Positions 1 to 10,017 of a DNA stretch of 64,000 nt are shown one piece after another; the stretch's first letter is position 1, and every line of letters starts with the position of its first letter. The DNA is from Annona cherimola (lineage: Eukaryota > Streptophyta > Magnoliopsida > Magnoliales > Annonaceae). The notes under the pieces were generated by a model. That model was not told where the DNA came from. It worked only from the letters and a program-made list of their open reading frames with translations, and made no database searches. Location of the stretch: NCBI GenBank assembly GCA_030490835.1, contig CM059971.1, positions 868,001-932,000 of the forward strand, written 5' to 3'. The translations under genes and the position numbers were made by a program.

Positions 1-186
1 AAGTGGAAATTGAGGGTGTTATTATCTTTGAGAAGTAATAAAATGATATGATAATGGGAAAAGTATAACGGAAAGTGGGAATTGAGGGCGTCAATATTTT
101 TGAAAAACAAAATTTTTATTTATTTATTGCAAAACAGAAAGGTGTTAAGTATGAGTGTGGATATATATATATATATATAGGAAAAT

Positions 187-529
187 ATTCCTGTGCAGCA
201 TCGCTGAAATGGGCCCCACATGATCATGAAATCATGATCTACTCCACCCATTGTATTTAGAATAATGTATTCTATTACCATACCAATTTTCATCTCAATC
301 AGATATGCATGTGGGCCCCATCTGAAAATGGTACAAATCCAACGTAATAAAATAGTTTGATGTAAATAACAACTTTAAAGTATCTGATTGGGATGAAAAT
401 TGGTATGGTAATAGAATACATTATTCTAAATACAATGGGTGGAGTAGATCATGATTTCATGATCATGTAGGGCCCATTTTTGGCCCACTGTACCGCTGTT
501 CCGGTGCAGTGACGCTGCACCGGAACAGC
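187..529. mobile_element. Foldback-type MITE with ~99-bp inverted arms
   Basis: The arm at 207-305 is the reverse complement of 381-479 with about two mismatches, around a 75-bp spacer. The outer ends are also related: the left has TTCCTGTGCAGCATCGCTG and the right ends in a small perfect hairpin (15-bp stem 495-509/515-529, loop 510-514). The element sits between two TA-microsatellite tracts (about 160-179 and 533-565), so a TA target is plausible but the target duplication cannot be delimited. It is absent from the duplicate at about 60960. A degraded relative of one end is at about 54300-54395. Confidence 0.8.
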
Positions 530-530
530 T

Positions 531-532
<2 letters not shown>

Positions 533-565
<33 letters not shown>
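533..565. repeat. (TA)n microsatellite
   Basis: About 33 bases of uninterrupted alternating T/A lie directly after the foldback element. A shorter AT tract on its left side suggests the element inserted into, or carries, a TA array. Confidence 0.9.
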
Positions 566-567
<2 letters not shown>

Positions 568-1058
568 CAAATTTCTTATATACCCACTAATTGGCATCCT
601 AATTCCACTTATACCCGTGTTGTTTAGGTGGGCCGTTAACCCTCTTTGAAATGACGAATATATTCACCCTAATTATTCTTTTATATCAAAAAATTCATAT
701 TATAATGATTTTGTAGTAATTCTACAACTATAAAATTATATATTATTTGAATATGAATTTTTAACTTTAAATAAAATAACCTTAAATTATATTAGGGTTG
801 GGGCATATTCGCTCATTTTATAAGTGGGTTAATAGCTCATTTAACGCCGAAGAAGAAGAATAAGAAGAAGAAGAGGAAGCGGGCGACGGTGGGGTTTTGG
901 GTGTTGAGAGAGGTGTAGGAGAAGTGACTAGCTGCCGTTTTTGGCCGGCCACTGAAAGTGGCCATCTGAACCTCCAAACAAGCATCAAACAAAATATAGA
1001 AAGGAATTTTGGGTGGTGTTAGAGAGAAGGGGGAAAATTTTGAGCAAGAGAGGTAAAA

Positions 1059-1424
1059 ATGGCTGCTACTTTAGCTGTTTCATTCCTTGTGGGTAAGCTG
1101 CGTGAGGAGCTTAGTGAGGACATTATTCTGCTCTGCGGGGTGAGGGCACAGATGGAGTGGATGGAGACCGAATTCCGGAGGATGGGGTGCTTCTTAAAAG
1201 ATGCAGACGGGATGGAGGAGGAAGAAAGTGAAGTGACGAAGAACTGGACGCAGGAAGCGAGAGATACGGCGTACCGCGCCGAGGAAAACATCGACATCTT
1301 CTTGAGAATCGCGTACGCGAGGAAGGCAGAAGGATGCTGGGGTCGGTTGAAGAGGTACATTTTCATTTTGAAAGAGGTGGTAGCTTGCCGTGAAGTGGCT
1401 TACGAGGTGGAATGGATGAAATAA
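1059..1424 (+). CDS. Truncated NLR: Rx-type N-terminal coiled-coil domain only (121 aa)
   Basis: The predicted protein matches the N-terminal coiled-coil (Rx_N) domain of plant CC-NLR resistance proteins. It has the opening VSFLVGKLREEL (residues 7-18), RRMGCFLKDAD (40-50), a basic and tryptophan-rich helix, and EENID at 75-79 in the place of the EDVID motif. In this family the domain packs against NB-ARC and mediates oligomerisation after activation. The frame stops right after EVEWMK, where a full NLR continues towards NB-ARC, and no P-loop or LRR sequence follows; the next 1.4 kb is AT-rich repeat DNA. An upstream purine-rich GAA tract (about 850-880) could be 5' leader. The duplicate at about 61441-61600 keeps only scraps. 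It is either a coiled-coil-only protein or a 3'-truncated pseudogene. The domain call is firm; expression is unknown. Confidence 0.75.
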   Translation: MAATLAVSFLVGKLREELSEDIILLCGVRAQMEWMETEFRRMGCFLKDADGMEEEESEVTKNWTQEARDTAYRAEENIDIFLRIAYARKAEGCWGRLKRYIFILKEVVACREVAYEVEWMK

Positions 1425-1558
1425 ATACCACGCTTTCATATGATTGGGTTACATAGATTAGTTTTATATAACCTCCTTAGTTTCTAAAAATTTGAAGTTT
1501 TATGGAAAATCTAATCAATTTATTATATTTGAAACTACTTGTTTAGTTAGGAGACTAA

Positions 1559-1839
1559 GAGTGTGTTGGGGAATGTATAAACTTTTGATGAAAAATTTTA
1601 AAAAGTAAAAATTGTCAAATGATGTGATATGATAGAAGTAATTATGAAGAGTAAAGAGGATAAAGTTAAAATAGATAGGTTAGTTGTATATGTAATTGTG
1701 TGGAAATGATTTAAAAGTAGGGTAGTTGTATAGGAAAATGTAAAAAACTAATTAGAAAAATACAGTAATTATGAAAAGTGAAAAAATTTAGATTAAAAAA
1801 TTTTAATTTGAAATGTTATATTCAATGCCTAACACACCC
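1559..1839 (+). mobile_element. Tourist-like MITE, TSD TAA
   Basis: This is a 281-bp element with degenerate terminal inverted repeats (GAGTGTGTTGGG...CTAACACACCC), flanked by TAA at 1556-1558 and 1840-1842. A 3-bp TAA/TTA duplication is typical of PIF/Harbinger-derived Tourist MITEs. The interior has this window's recurring motifs (ACTTTTGATGAAAA, AATGATGTGATATGAT, AAAGTTAAAATAGAT). The duplicate at about 61728 lacks the element and keeps one target copy, which serves as the empty site. Confidence 0.9.
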
Positions 1840-1842
1840 TAA

Positions 1843-2845
1843 GTTTCATCCAAAAACAATATGTGCATAGGTCATATTTGCTCAAAAATATGTACATTCA
1901 TATTTAAATTTTTTTTTGATGTGACATATTTAAATTAAGAAACTATTTAGATTCATTTATATGTATATTAGAATTTAGTAATACTTTATAGAATCATTTA
2001 TCCAAATATTTATAATATTTTAGATGGTTTAGATGTTAAAAATACTACTTAAAAATTGATATTTAATATCAAATTATTTTATTACATTGATTTTACACAG
2101 TTTATAGATAAGACTCATATACAGTGATGCTAGAAAATTAAATTTTTTTATAATAATATAAATAATGTTAAATATAATGGATGAAATAGATTTTACATTA
2201 ATCGTCTAGATATTAAAAATGGAAAGGATTACATTGAAGAGGGGTTTCATAGAAGTACTACCGCATTTATTTGGGAGCTATATCTTTCCAATTTCTAGGT
2301 GAAGCTATTTCTCTGAGTTTTATAGATGAAGTTGTATCTTTACATATTTGCAAGAATGTATCATAGCATTATTATAAAAAAAATATGTTTTGATTATATT
2401 ATAAGAAATATTGATATCGACGGAAATATAAAAAAAACATAATGTCTGAATTTGATTTGAAAAACAAATAATTAATATTATAAAATAAACAATTAACATT
2501 ATAAAAAAATATTGGATACGCATTTAACCATTTAAATCTGATTTCTGTTATGCTAGTTTGGACCGATTATACATATATCCAATAAATTTAAATTTTCATA
2601 CAGTGATTTTAACAAGAAAACACAATCAGAAAGACGGCTTCGATGTTTTATTACCCGTTAGAAAATGTTTATTTACGAGAAGGTGCATGGAAAAAGCTCT
2701 CGCCCTTTAAAGCCCGGGTTCGGCTGAGGGAGGGAAGACAACGTAAAAGAGAGTCTTTCCTCTGCACCGCTTGACAGTTGCCTCCCTTCACCTTCATCAC
2801 TTTCCCTTAAAAAGGTGATAAAAGCACGTAAGAACCGACATTTCT
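1843..2845. other. AT-rich non-coding DNA, then the 5' flank of DUF247 copy A
   Basis: No coding region is seen. The stretch 1843-2700 is AT-rich and matches 61730-62570. From about 2700 the sequence becomes more GC-rich and pyrimidine-rich and matches 62955-63190 upstream of DUF247 copy C, so it is the shared promoter or leader region of the two genes. No TATA box stands out. Confidence 0.6.
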
Positions 2846-3926
2846 ATGGCAAAGCTCTTAAACTCGATTACTGCATCTACTCACTATTCACATATTTTTA
2901 TGAAATCACTTTTTTTTTTTTTTTTGGTTTTTATTGCTTTCACGGCAGACCAGTTTGATTCCATGGATGATCATGATTCTCCTGCACGAGGCGAAGTGGA
3001 GATGGGCGGCCGGGGGCAGCCAAAGCCGACAGCGACAGTATCGGGACTCGGGAGAGTTGGATTATTTAGGTAATCCGGGAGCCGCAGCCTCTTCCTCCGC
3101 CTCCGTCGAGAAGGACGATCCAAAGCGGGCTGCGCCTGAAAAGTCTGTGTCGCAGCCTATGTTTACACGGCCGACGTCAGCACGAGCAGCAATGCATTTT
3201 GAGAGAAAGCGTATACAATCACCCTCATCCATCACTGACTCCAGTGATTCAGATAATTCTGATTTTCTAACACCAACTCTGCCGCCGTCGCCTCTGATAT
3301 TGCAATGAGATTCCCGACAACCTTCAGCAAAGAGCCTAAGATGCATACGCCCCTCTGGTTGTCAAATTAGGCCCTCTCGGATACGAAAGCACAATGGAGA
3401 CCATCGAAGAGCAGAAATGGTGTTACCTGCGAGAGGCGCTCTCTGCCACCGGCGATGTCGATCGTGGATTCCAGAATCTTCATCAGCAAATCCACAAATT
3501 GGAGCGACGCGAGCGCAAGTGCTATTCTACAGAATTGAGTCACATCGACAGCAATGAGTTTGTTACTATGATGGTGCTCGACGGTTGCTTCATCCTTCAA
3601 ATCCTTCTCAAGGAGACGGAGCTTGACCGTATCAGGTCCGGCGATCCCATCTTCGAACAAAGATGGCTCTTTCTCAAGGTCAAGCGCGACCTGATGCTGC
3701 TGCGCTGCCAAATCCCCTTCTTCGTCCTCGAGCGCCTCTTCGACCAGCTTAAGCTCCCAATGAGCATCAACGCCTCGCTCCCCGAAGTCGTCTACGGCTT
3801 CTTCAAGGATAGAATCAAAGGTCATCCCCGCAACATCAACGCCAAACCCAAGCATCTGCTGGACATCCTACATTCGAATCTCTTCCATGACGTGGATGGG
3901 AGCAAGCACAACTCGTCGTTCACCAC

Positions 3927-6407
3927 TGTAATAGACATTCGGCGCAGTATTCGGCGCCGTTTTTTTTTATTTTGTTTTATTAGGCACCGTTATGGAAACT
4001 GTTTTATTAGGCACCGTTATGAAAACGGTGGGATTAATGGGTCATGCGCGTTCAATTAACCCCAGCCGTTTAACACATGGATTAGTATAAAAGGCGTAGA
4101 CAAGAATGGGTTTTCGCGAAGAAGACAAATCGCAGAGACGGAGAGACGAAGGAAGGAGAGACGAAGGAAGAAGAAAAAAATTTTGAAGGTAAGCTGCGTC
4201 GAACCATTTTTCTGTTAATCTCATTCATTCTATGTTATACGCAAGTTATTTCATAGATCTAAACCATTCACGACAATTCTAGCATGACTAATTAGTTACA
4301 GGAGTATTATTGAAATGTTTAATGTTGAAATTTTACTTATTTAAATGAGAAGTACCAAATAAAGGGTAAGAAATGATATATAATGAAATAAACACACTTC
4401 TGAGCATAATTAGATAATTGTGACCGTACAATAATAAGATAATTATATCATTACCTTGCCCGAAAAATTTTAGATTAATCAGACCTATAGATTTTTAGAT
4501 ATAGCGATTTTAGACATGATATAGAGTGGTAAATATGTATTTTAAGAGAAAAACACAAAAAAAAAAATTACAGGAAAATATAGATGCAATACGAATAATC
4601 TGAACTATTACAAACATTATTTGAGATATTTTAGAGTATATGTGATGAATTAATTCTGTTAAAAATTAGCTTATATGACTATTTGAAGTGATATTTAATA
4701 TTAACCTTTTATTAAACCCTTTATATTAAATCTGATGATAGAGATGTTATTTTGAAAAATGGACCGTCTAGATTATAAAACATAATTTTATAAGCTTACC
4801 CTTAAAATTTCAGAATAAACAGATATGTATATTGAGAGATATAAGCCATTTTATTCGGAAAATATGGACCGTTGAAAATAAATAAATAAATGAATAAACT
4901 TCTGGATCAGTGGGCTAAGCCCATCCGAACAGGTCCAGTGAGTCAGAAGCCCATAAATCAAGCTTAAGCCCACAGAAACGAAAGCCCAAGAGCTTAGCCC
5001 ATTTAAACAGAGGCAGCCCACTATCCAGTCTGGCCCAACTTCCAGCCCGCTAACCTGGCCCACTATTCCGGCCCGCCAGCAGCAGCCCACCGGCGACTAT
5101 TCACCGGCGCCGGCGACCGGCCGGCCGGCGGCAAAAAAAAAAAAAATTTACAGAAAATTATGAAAAATACCAAGAAAATTAAATTTCATATTTAGAAGCT
5201 TAAATGAGTTTAAAATTATAAATTTATAAAAAAAAATGAATGAAAGTTTATGAAGGCATGATAAATGGAAAATAGATAAATAAATATATATAAATTATAA
5301 AAATATGAGAAAAATTAAAGGAAAATATCTAAAGAAGTATAAGTCCAAAATTATTTTTACATATAAAAATAAAGTTGTTTAAAAGTAAATTAATATAAGA
5401 ATAAATAGAAGAAAATAGGATTTTGACCGATTAAAATTATGAGAAATTTTGAGAAAGTTATAAATGGAATTTTAAATAATATCTGTGAAAATCAAAGTGA
5501 AATAATAAACATATTGTGATGAAAATTAGGAAAAGAGACTTGAGGCTACTACAAAAAAATTGAAAAAAGAGGAGTTTTAAAGTCTACTCAGATGTAAGTA
5601 AACTTTTACCAAAACATGTCTTTGAAAATATTATGTGAGTATTATGAATTGCTATGAAATGTTATTATTTATTTTCTTTCAAATTTTTTATTCAAAAATG
5701 AGCATTATTATTTCAAATTCATGTTTAGTAGTGAATTTAAGTGGTGCATCAATTAAAATTCATGAGCATGATGCATAATTGCATATTGGGTTTGCCGCCA
5801 AGGAGTAAAGTAGTATGGTAGTACCTGGGTAGCGACCTCAGGACTATCAAAGGAGATGATTTAGCTCACGAATGTGTAGCACGGCTGCACGCGAGCACAA
5901 GTAGATGGCAATACCCCAGTATGAATGCATGATTTAAAATTGATATATCTGTGCACATTTATCAAGATGTTTTTATTACAGTTTATTGTGCATAAAAGAC
6001 AGTATAGATATTGTATTTGTTTAAAAAAATATATATGATTGAAAATGAATTTTAAAAAAAAATACATGTTTACTTACTGAGCTTTCAGCTCACATAGTTT
6101 TGTTTTCAGTGGAAAAACAGGGATACAATGCTATACTAGAGCCTTTATCAACATGGGAAAAAGGCGAACCTAGCAGAGGAAAAGACAAAGAAGTTTAGAA
6201 TTTTATTGAAATTTTCTTATAATGCTTGCTTATTTGGATTTTAGACATTGAAAATTGTAGAATAACTCCTTAAGGAGCAAACTTGATATGTAATAGTTAA
6301 AATTTTTATGGTTTTGCACCTTGGTATCTATTTCCATCTTGGGAGATCTTATTTTAGTTTTGACATAGTAAACCCCATTCACAACACCTCAAGGGTGGGG
6401 TGTTACA
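3927..6407 (+). mobile_element. Solo LTR (2.48 kb) inserted in DUF247 copy A
   Basis: The insertion begins TGTAATAG and ends GTGTTACA (TG...CA ends with short inverted TGTAA/TTACA). It is flanked by ACCAC (3922-3926) and ACCAA (6408-6412), a 5-bp target duplication with one change. Removing it restores the DUF247 frame seen in copy B. There is no internal primer-binding site, polypurine tract or coding sequence, and a TATAAAAGG lies at 4086. These traits fit a long LTR left after recombination, probably Ty3/Gypsy (chromovirus-like, by length and ends; lineage is inference). Related pieces in reverse orientation are at 7905-8775 (5' part) and 37923-39778 (3' part). Confidence 0.8.
4086..4094 (+). 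promoter_or_regulatory. TATA box of the solo LTR
   Basis: TATAAAAGG sits 160 bp into the LTR, followed by a purine-rich AGACGAAGGAAGG-like leader, as expected for an LTR promoter. In the related fragment at 7905-8775 the same site has decayed (TATAAGAAGG on the minus strand). If still active it would transcribe into the 3' half of the DUF247 pseudogene. Confidence 0.5.
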
Positions 6408-6974
6408 ACCAACCTGAATCCTTTCCCTGGAGCGACATATCTTCTAGAGGCAGGGGTGGATTTTGAGAGCAGCAGGACAGATCGGTTGGACATTACATTC
6501 GAAGGTGGGGTCCTCAAAATCCCACACTTCGTCATTGAGGACGACGCCAAATCCCTCTTCCTGAATCTCACGGCCTTCGAGCAGCTCCATCCTAGCAGCC
6601 ACCCCCATGTCACGGCGTACACTTTCTTTATGCATTGTCTCATCAATACCGCGGAAGACGTTTCCATCTTGTGCAGGAAGGGGGTGATCGAAAATTGGTT
6701 GGGCAGCCATCAGGAGGTCGCTGATCTCTTCGCCGACCTTGGCCGAGGCATCACCATCTACCCCAACGAAGTTTATGTGGCGAACGTGATTGAGGGAATA
6801 CATAACCACTGCAACAAGCGAATCAATGCTTGGAGGGGGAGCTTCATTCATAACTATGTGCGAAAACCGTGGGCCATGGTTTCCCTCACAGCTGCCATTA
6901 TTCTGCTCATTCTTACATCTATACAAGCTTTCTTCGCTATGTTTTCATATTTCAGGCCACCATCTCCTAGCTAG

Positions 6975-7187
6975 CCAGATACCTGTGGATCGATTTGTTG
7001 AAGGTTGAATTATATCTGTCGTCACTTTTTTTCTTTTCTTTTTTTTTTCTTTCTTTTTTTTTTTGTGTTCCTTTCGGATATGAGCTTGCATTAGTGAAGA
7101 AGAGACTCTGTTTGCAGGTAGCCAACCCATGTGAAGCACTTCCAAGGATTTTCGGGTGGGAAGAACTTATCCACCATTCATTTTTCA
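6975..7187 (+). other. 3' UTR relic of DUF247 copy A
   Basis: The sequence after the stop matches the region after DUF247 copy B (13560-13700): shared GAATTATATCTGTCGTCAC, GGATATGAGCTTGCA and GTGAAGAAGAGACTCTG. A pyrimidine-rich low-complexity tract (about 7025-7065) replaces the TTTTA repeats of copy B. The match breaks off near 7120, where foreign DNA starts. Confidence 0.6.
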
Positions 7188-7904
7188 TGAGGCACAACCT
7201 AAGGAAAGCACTTCTCATGAAGAAAAAAAAAAGAAGCATGGCATTGTGTTAATTTTACACCGTGAGTATATTTGTTTAAAAACGTGAGTATGTTTAGTTT
7301 TTTGATAAAATTTGTATTATATATATACAAATCTCAATCTATTCTATTTATTTGCTAGATCAAGTACTAAAATGTATATAGACATAATTTTTCATTATTT
7401 GACAATTTCTAAAAATATTTGGGTACAAAAAATTATTGTTTAATAAGATTTCATTATAATTGGTAAAGTTAGAAAATATGATTTTTATTATGAGTTATTT
7501 TATATTATTTAAAATTAATGTAATTAGGGTACTCTAAAAAATAACAACTTCTTTATTTTTCTTATTTTTTGAAAATTTATTAATATTTTTTATTTTCTGA
7601 ATATAACCGCATTTAATAGCATCTAACTGCATCTAACCTGATTTAGCAGTATCTACCGCATCTACCAGCATTTAACCGCATTTAACAGCATCTAACTGCA
7701 TCTAACCCAATCTAGCAATATCTAATCGCATCTAATTTTTGAAATTAATAAGTTAATCTTAATTTAACATCGGTAATATGATCCTAGACCCCTTATAACA
7801 TCATTTAGACCTTAATTACGGAATTTAAACTCAAATAATTCGATTTAATGAAATCACCATAATCTAACTGTGTCTAATTGCATCTAACTACATCTAATAC
7901 AATA
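7188..7904 (-). mobile_element. AT-rich repeat element fragment with a CATCTAAC-motif tract
   Basis: It is the reverse complement of the region ending near 28800. It shares the terminal part (GTTTAAAAACGTGAGTATG reads CTTACGTTTTTAAAC there), the AT-rich body and the tandem motif ATCTAAC(C/T)GC (about 7600-7735 and 7860-7900), which is GCGGTTAGAT on the other strand. This copy has roughly one long unit, while 27206-28372 has about six. The element class is unknown, with no coding sequence. Confidence 0.6.
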
Positions 7905-8775
7905 ACTTATATTTCTTAATATAAACCTCCGTTTGATCTGAAATTTTAGAGATAATCTTATAAAATTATGTTTTCTAATCCGGATGGTATATTTCTCAAA
8001 ATACATATCTTTCATAAGATTTGATATAAAGAATTTAATAAAGGGTAAAAATTAAACATCACTTCAAATAGTTATGTAAACTAATTTTTAACAAAATTAA
8101 TTCATGATAGATACTATAAAATATCTCAAGTAATGTTTGTAATGGGTTAGATTATTATTTTTGCATCTATATTTTCCTGTAATTAGTTTTTTGTGTTTTA
8201 TCCTTTAAATACGTATTCACCACTTTAAATTTTCATAAAAATTACTCTATCTAGAAATCTATAAGTCTGATCATGTTAAAATTTTGTAGGAAAGCTAAGA
8301 ATATGATTATCTCATTATTGTACGGTCAAAATCCTCTGAGTATGCCCAGAAGTATGTTTATTTTATCATATAGTATTTTCTACCCTTTATTTGTTACTTC
8401 TCGTTGAAATAAATAAAATTTCAACATCAAGCGTTTCAATAATATTTGTGCTACTTAGTAAACATTCTAGAAACATTGTGAATGGTTTAGACTTACCAAA
8501 ATGAGTTGCATATATTGTGAAATAAAGAAGATTAACTGAAAAATGGTTATATGCGACATACCTTAAATTTCCTCCTCTTCGTTCTATCTCTATGTTTGGT
8601 TTCTTCCTCTGTCTTTGTTTTTTTTTTTTTTAACGACGAAATCATCTGCTACGCTCCCCTTCTTATACTGATGCATTTGCTAAACGGCCGGGATTAAATG
8701 CCATAAATCCCACCGGTTATTTATTTAAATTTTTTTTAAAACGGCTGTCTTCCCCTTAAAGTGCTGGCCGTTACA
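7905..8775 (-). mobile_element. LTR fragment, same family as 3927-6407, reversed
   Basis: It is the reverse complement of about 3927-4850. It keeps the LTR 5' terminus (TTACA at 8771-8775 on this strand), the purine-rich leader and the GGGATTAA...CCCACCGG segment. The remainder of the LTR is missing and joins the GGTTAGA-type repeat element at about 7904. It abuts the leader of the next DUF247 relic. Confidence 0.75.
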
Positions 8776-8836
8776 CATATTTTCATCAAATCAATTTTTT
8801 TTTGTAGTTGCTTTCACAAGAGACCAGTTTGATTCC

Positions 8837-9215
8837 ATGGATGAACATGATCCTCCTGCACGATGCGAAGTGGAGATGGGTGGTGAGGAGCAGCCAAAGC
8901 CGACAGTGACGGGAGAGATGCATGATGTTCCACCTGCACCGGAGGTCACCATAGATTCCTAGTAGTAGTACGGGTAGACGAAAGCGGGCTACTAGTAGTA
9001 AACGGGAGAAATGATGTTACCTGCAAGAGGCGTTCTCTGCCACCAGCGACATCGATCGTGGATCGCAGAATCCCAGTAGTGAAGAAGAGACTCTGTTTCC
9101 CATAACAGCTCACGGATTGTCACGCCGCGTCCGTAAAGAATTGCATTTGATTTTTATTTTATTTTTTTTGGGCAAAATATCAGTATTATTTGGTTGAAAG
9201 ATGCTTTAATACTTT
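8837..9215 (+). pseudogene. DUF247 relic with the whole domain deleted
   Basis: ATG at 8837 opens MDEHDPPARCEVEMGG, the same N-terminus as copy A. The frame ends at TAG 8960-8962, followed by a TAGTAG-rich filler. A short piece equivalent to the METIREQ...CYLQEA region follows (about 9005-9065). Then the sequence jumps straight to the 3' UTR motif AGTGAAGAAGAGACTCTG (about 9078) and GGCAAAATATCA...GATGCTTTAATA. More than 1 kb, essentially all of the DUF247 domain, is missing. It is an internal-deletion pseudogene and cannot be functional. Confidence 0.85.
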
Positions 9216-9840
9216 AATACAGGATTTTATACAAAAACTCATTTCTCCTACCTCCAGAAATGGTCGATGGCGACGGTGGTGATGGTAGTGACGATGTGCA
9301 GCGGCTGGCTGCCCCTCCTCTTTCTCCTTTTTCTTCCGTCTTCTTTTTTCTCTCCTTCTCCCTCTTCGTTTTTCTCTTTCTTCCCTCTATTGATGATACC
9401 ATTTGCTATGGGGAGAAGCCTTTGTGCTTCTCTATTTGGGGTGGCCACATGTGTTGTAGCCCCTAATACATTGCATATGTTTTTTTCATATATGGATATA
9501 TATCCATATATTTCATAAATCATACAATTTTAAATTTTATGATTTAAACTCATGACATGTACTTAACATTATTAAATCATGACCATTCATCAATTTAGAT
9601 AATTTAAATCAATTAATTATTTAAATAGGACCAATTGACTGCAATTAAATTTGTAAGACTATTAATACACGTTGCTATTGTTTTATTTAATAATAGCACT
9701 TTAACTCATTATTATTTATATATTAATTTCCTATTTTTTCACTTTATAATTTAGGCTATTAATTTATTTTCAATTTCACTAATTTTATGGTCTAAGATTT
9801 TAACTTATATAGACTACGTGCTTAAGGTTGCACATCTAGA
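9216..9840 (-). mobile_element. Fragment of the long (4 kb-class) LTR family
   Basis: It is homologous to 25340-25970 (same orientation) and to the reverse complement of about 15650-16260. It shares the GC-rich, C/T-rich leader (CTCCTCTTTCTCC...), the AATTTTATGGTCTAAGATTTT segment and the stretch ending ACGTGCTTA near the LTR 5' end. A 46-bp tandem duplication of TTTTAACTTATATAGACTAC lies at the edge (about 9798 and 9844). Both LTR termini are missing. Apparent open frames here are low-complexity leader sequence. Confidence 0.65.
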
Positions 9841-9882
9841 TGGTTTTAACTTATATAGACTACGTGCTTAACATTGATAATT

Positions 9883-10008
9883 TTTTTTTTTTTTTTTTTG
9901 ATTGGGTTAGAGCCACTGCTCACAACGGAGGACAGGGGATTCGAAACCCTGACGCCAGGCGTGATTGCCCGCATGAGCCACCAACTGCCCTATGGCAGGT
10001 GCTCGGTT
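9883..10008 (-). mobile_element. tRNA-derived SINE with 9-bp target duplication
   Basis: Read on the minus strand: head near 10008, A-box-like TGGTGGCTCATGCGGG (about 9968-9984), B box GGTTTCGAATCC (9937-9948), body CTGTGAG-type to CTCTAACCCAATC, then a poly(A) tail (poly-T at about 9883-9899 on the plus strand). TTGATAATT flanks both sides (9874-9882 and 10009-10017). The pol III boxes, A-tail and direct repeats together define a SINE. It resembles the widespread plant Au-type SINE, but that family name is from memory of the pattern. Confidence 0.8.
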
Positions 10009-10017
10009 TTGATAATT

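Larger units (their letters stand above)
1..3926. repeat. Left copy of a segmental duplication (partner 60806-64000)
   Basis: Bases 1-165 match 60806-60960 almost base for base, 563-835 match about 60965-61230, 1445-1558 match about 61612-61728, 1840-2700 match about 61730-62570, and 2700-3926 match 62955-64000. The order and strand are the same in both. The copies differ mainly by insertions: a foldback MITE (187-529) and a Tourist-like MITE (1559-1839) are only here, and two hairpin elements are only on the right. The homologous blocks are about 60.3-60.8 kb apart. Both window edges cut the duplication, so its true size is unknown. Confidence 0.85.
2963..6974 (+). pseudogene. DUF247 family gene, copy A, broken and split by a solo LTR
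   Basis: This is a DUF247 (PF03140) plant protein. Diagnostic stretches are METIEEQKWCYL (from 3394), MVLDGCFILQILLKE, RDLMLLRCQIPFFVLERLF and HLLDILHSN before the insertion. After it come DITFEGGVLKIP, YTFFMHCLINTAEDV, GVIENWLG and a C-terminal membrane helix (WAMVSLTAAIILLILTSIQ) ending RPPSPS at 6974. The start at 2963 (MDDHD) is shared with copies C and 8837. That frame stops at 3071-3073; the acidic/serine linker continues in another frame to a stop at 3306-3308, and a TAA interrupts the conserved AYAPL segment near 3338. From 3394 the frame is open to the LTR at 3927. The part after the LTR is fully open and joins in register with copy B (FTNLNP versus FTDLKP). It is not functional as one protein, although both halves are still open. 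DUF247 biochemistry is unknown; a DUF247 gene is the S-locus determinant in ryegrass. Confidence 0.9.

Noticed and set aside
3367..3855. 162-codon open frame on the minus strand over DUF247 copy A (and 126 codons at 63488-63868)
   Set aside because: Mirror frames of the conserved, GC-richer DUF247 coding strand. They share no family motif and recur only because the plus-strand sequence is conserved.
3927..6407. A complete non-autonomous retrotransposon rather than a solo LTR
   Set aside because: No internal pair of LTRs, primer site or polypurine tract could be found. The fragments at 7905 and 37923 match the two ends of one continuous LTR-like unit.
9260..9518. Overlapping small frames in C/T-rich sequence here and at 16019-16335 and 25213-25584
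   Set aside because: They lie in the low-complexity leader of related long LTRs. The frames are not conserved between copies and consist of runs of S, P, F, L or R, E, G, K.
9937..9984. tRNA gene
   Set aside because: A and B boxes are present but no cloverleaf or acceptor stem forms. The poly(A) tail and target duplication show a SINE.
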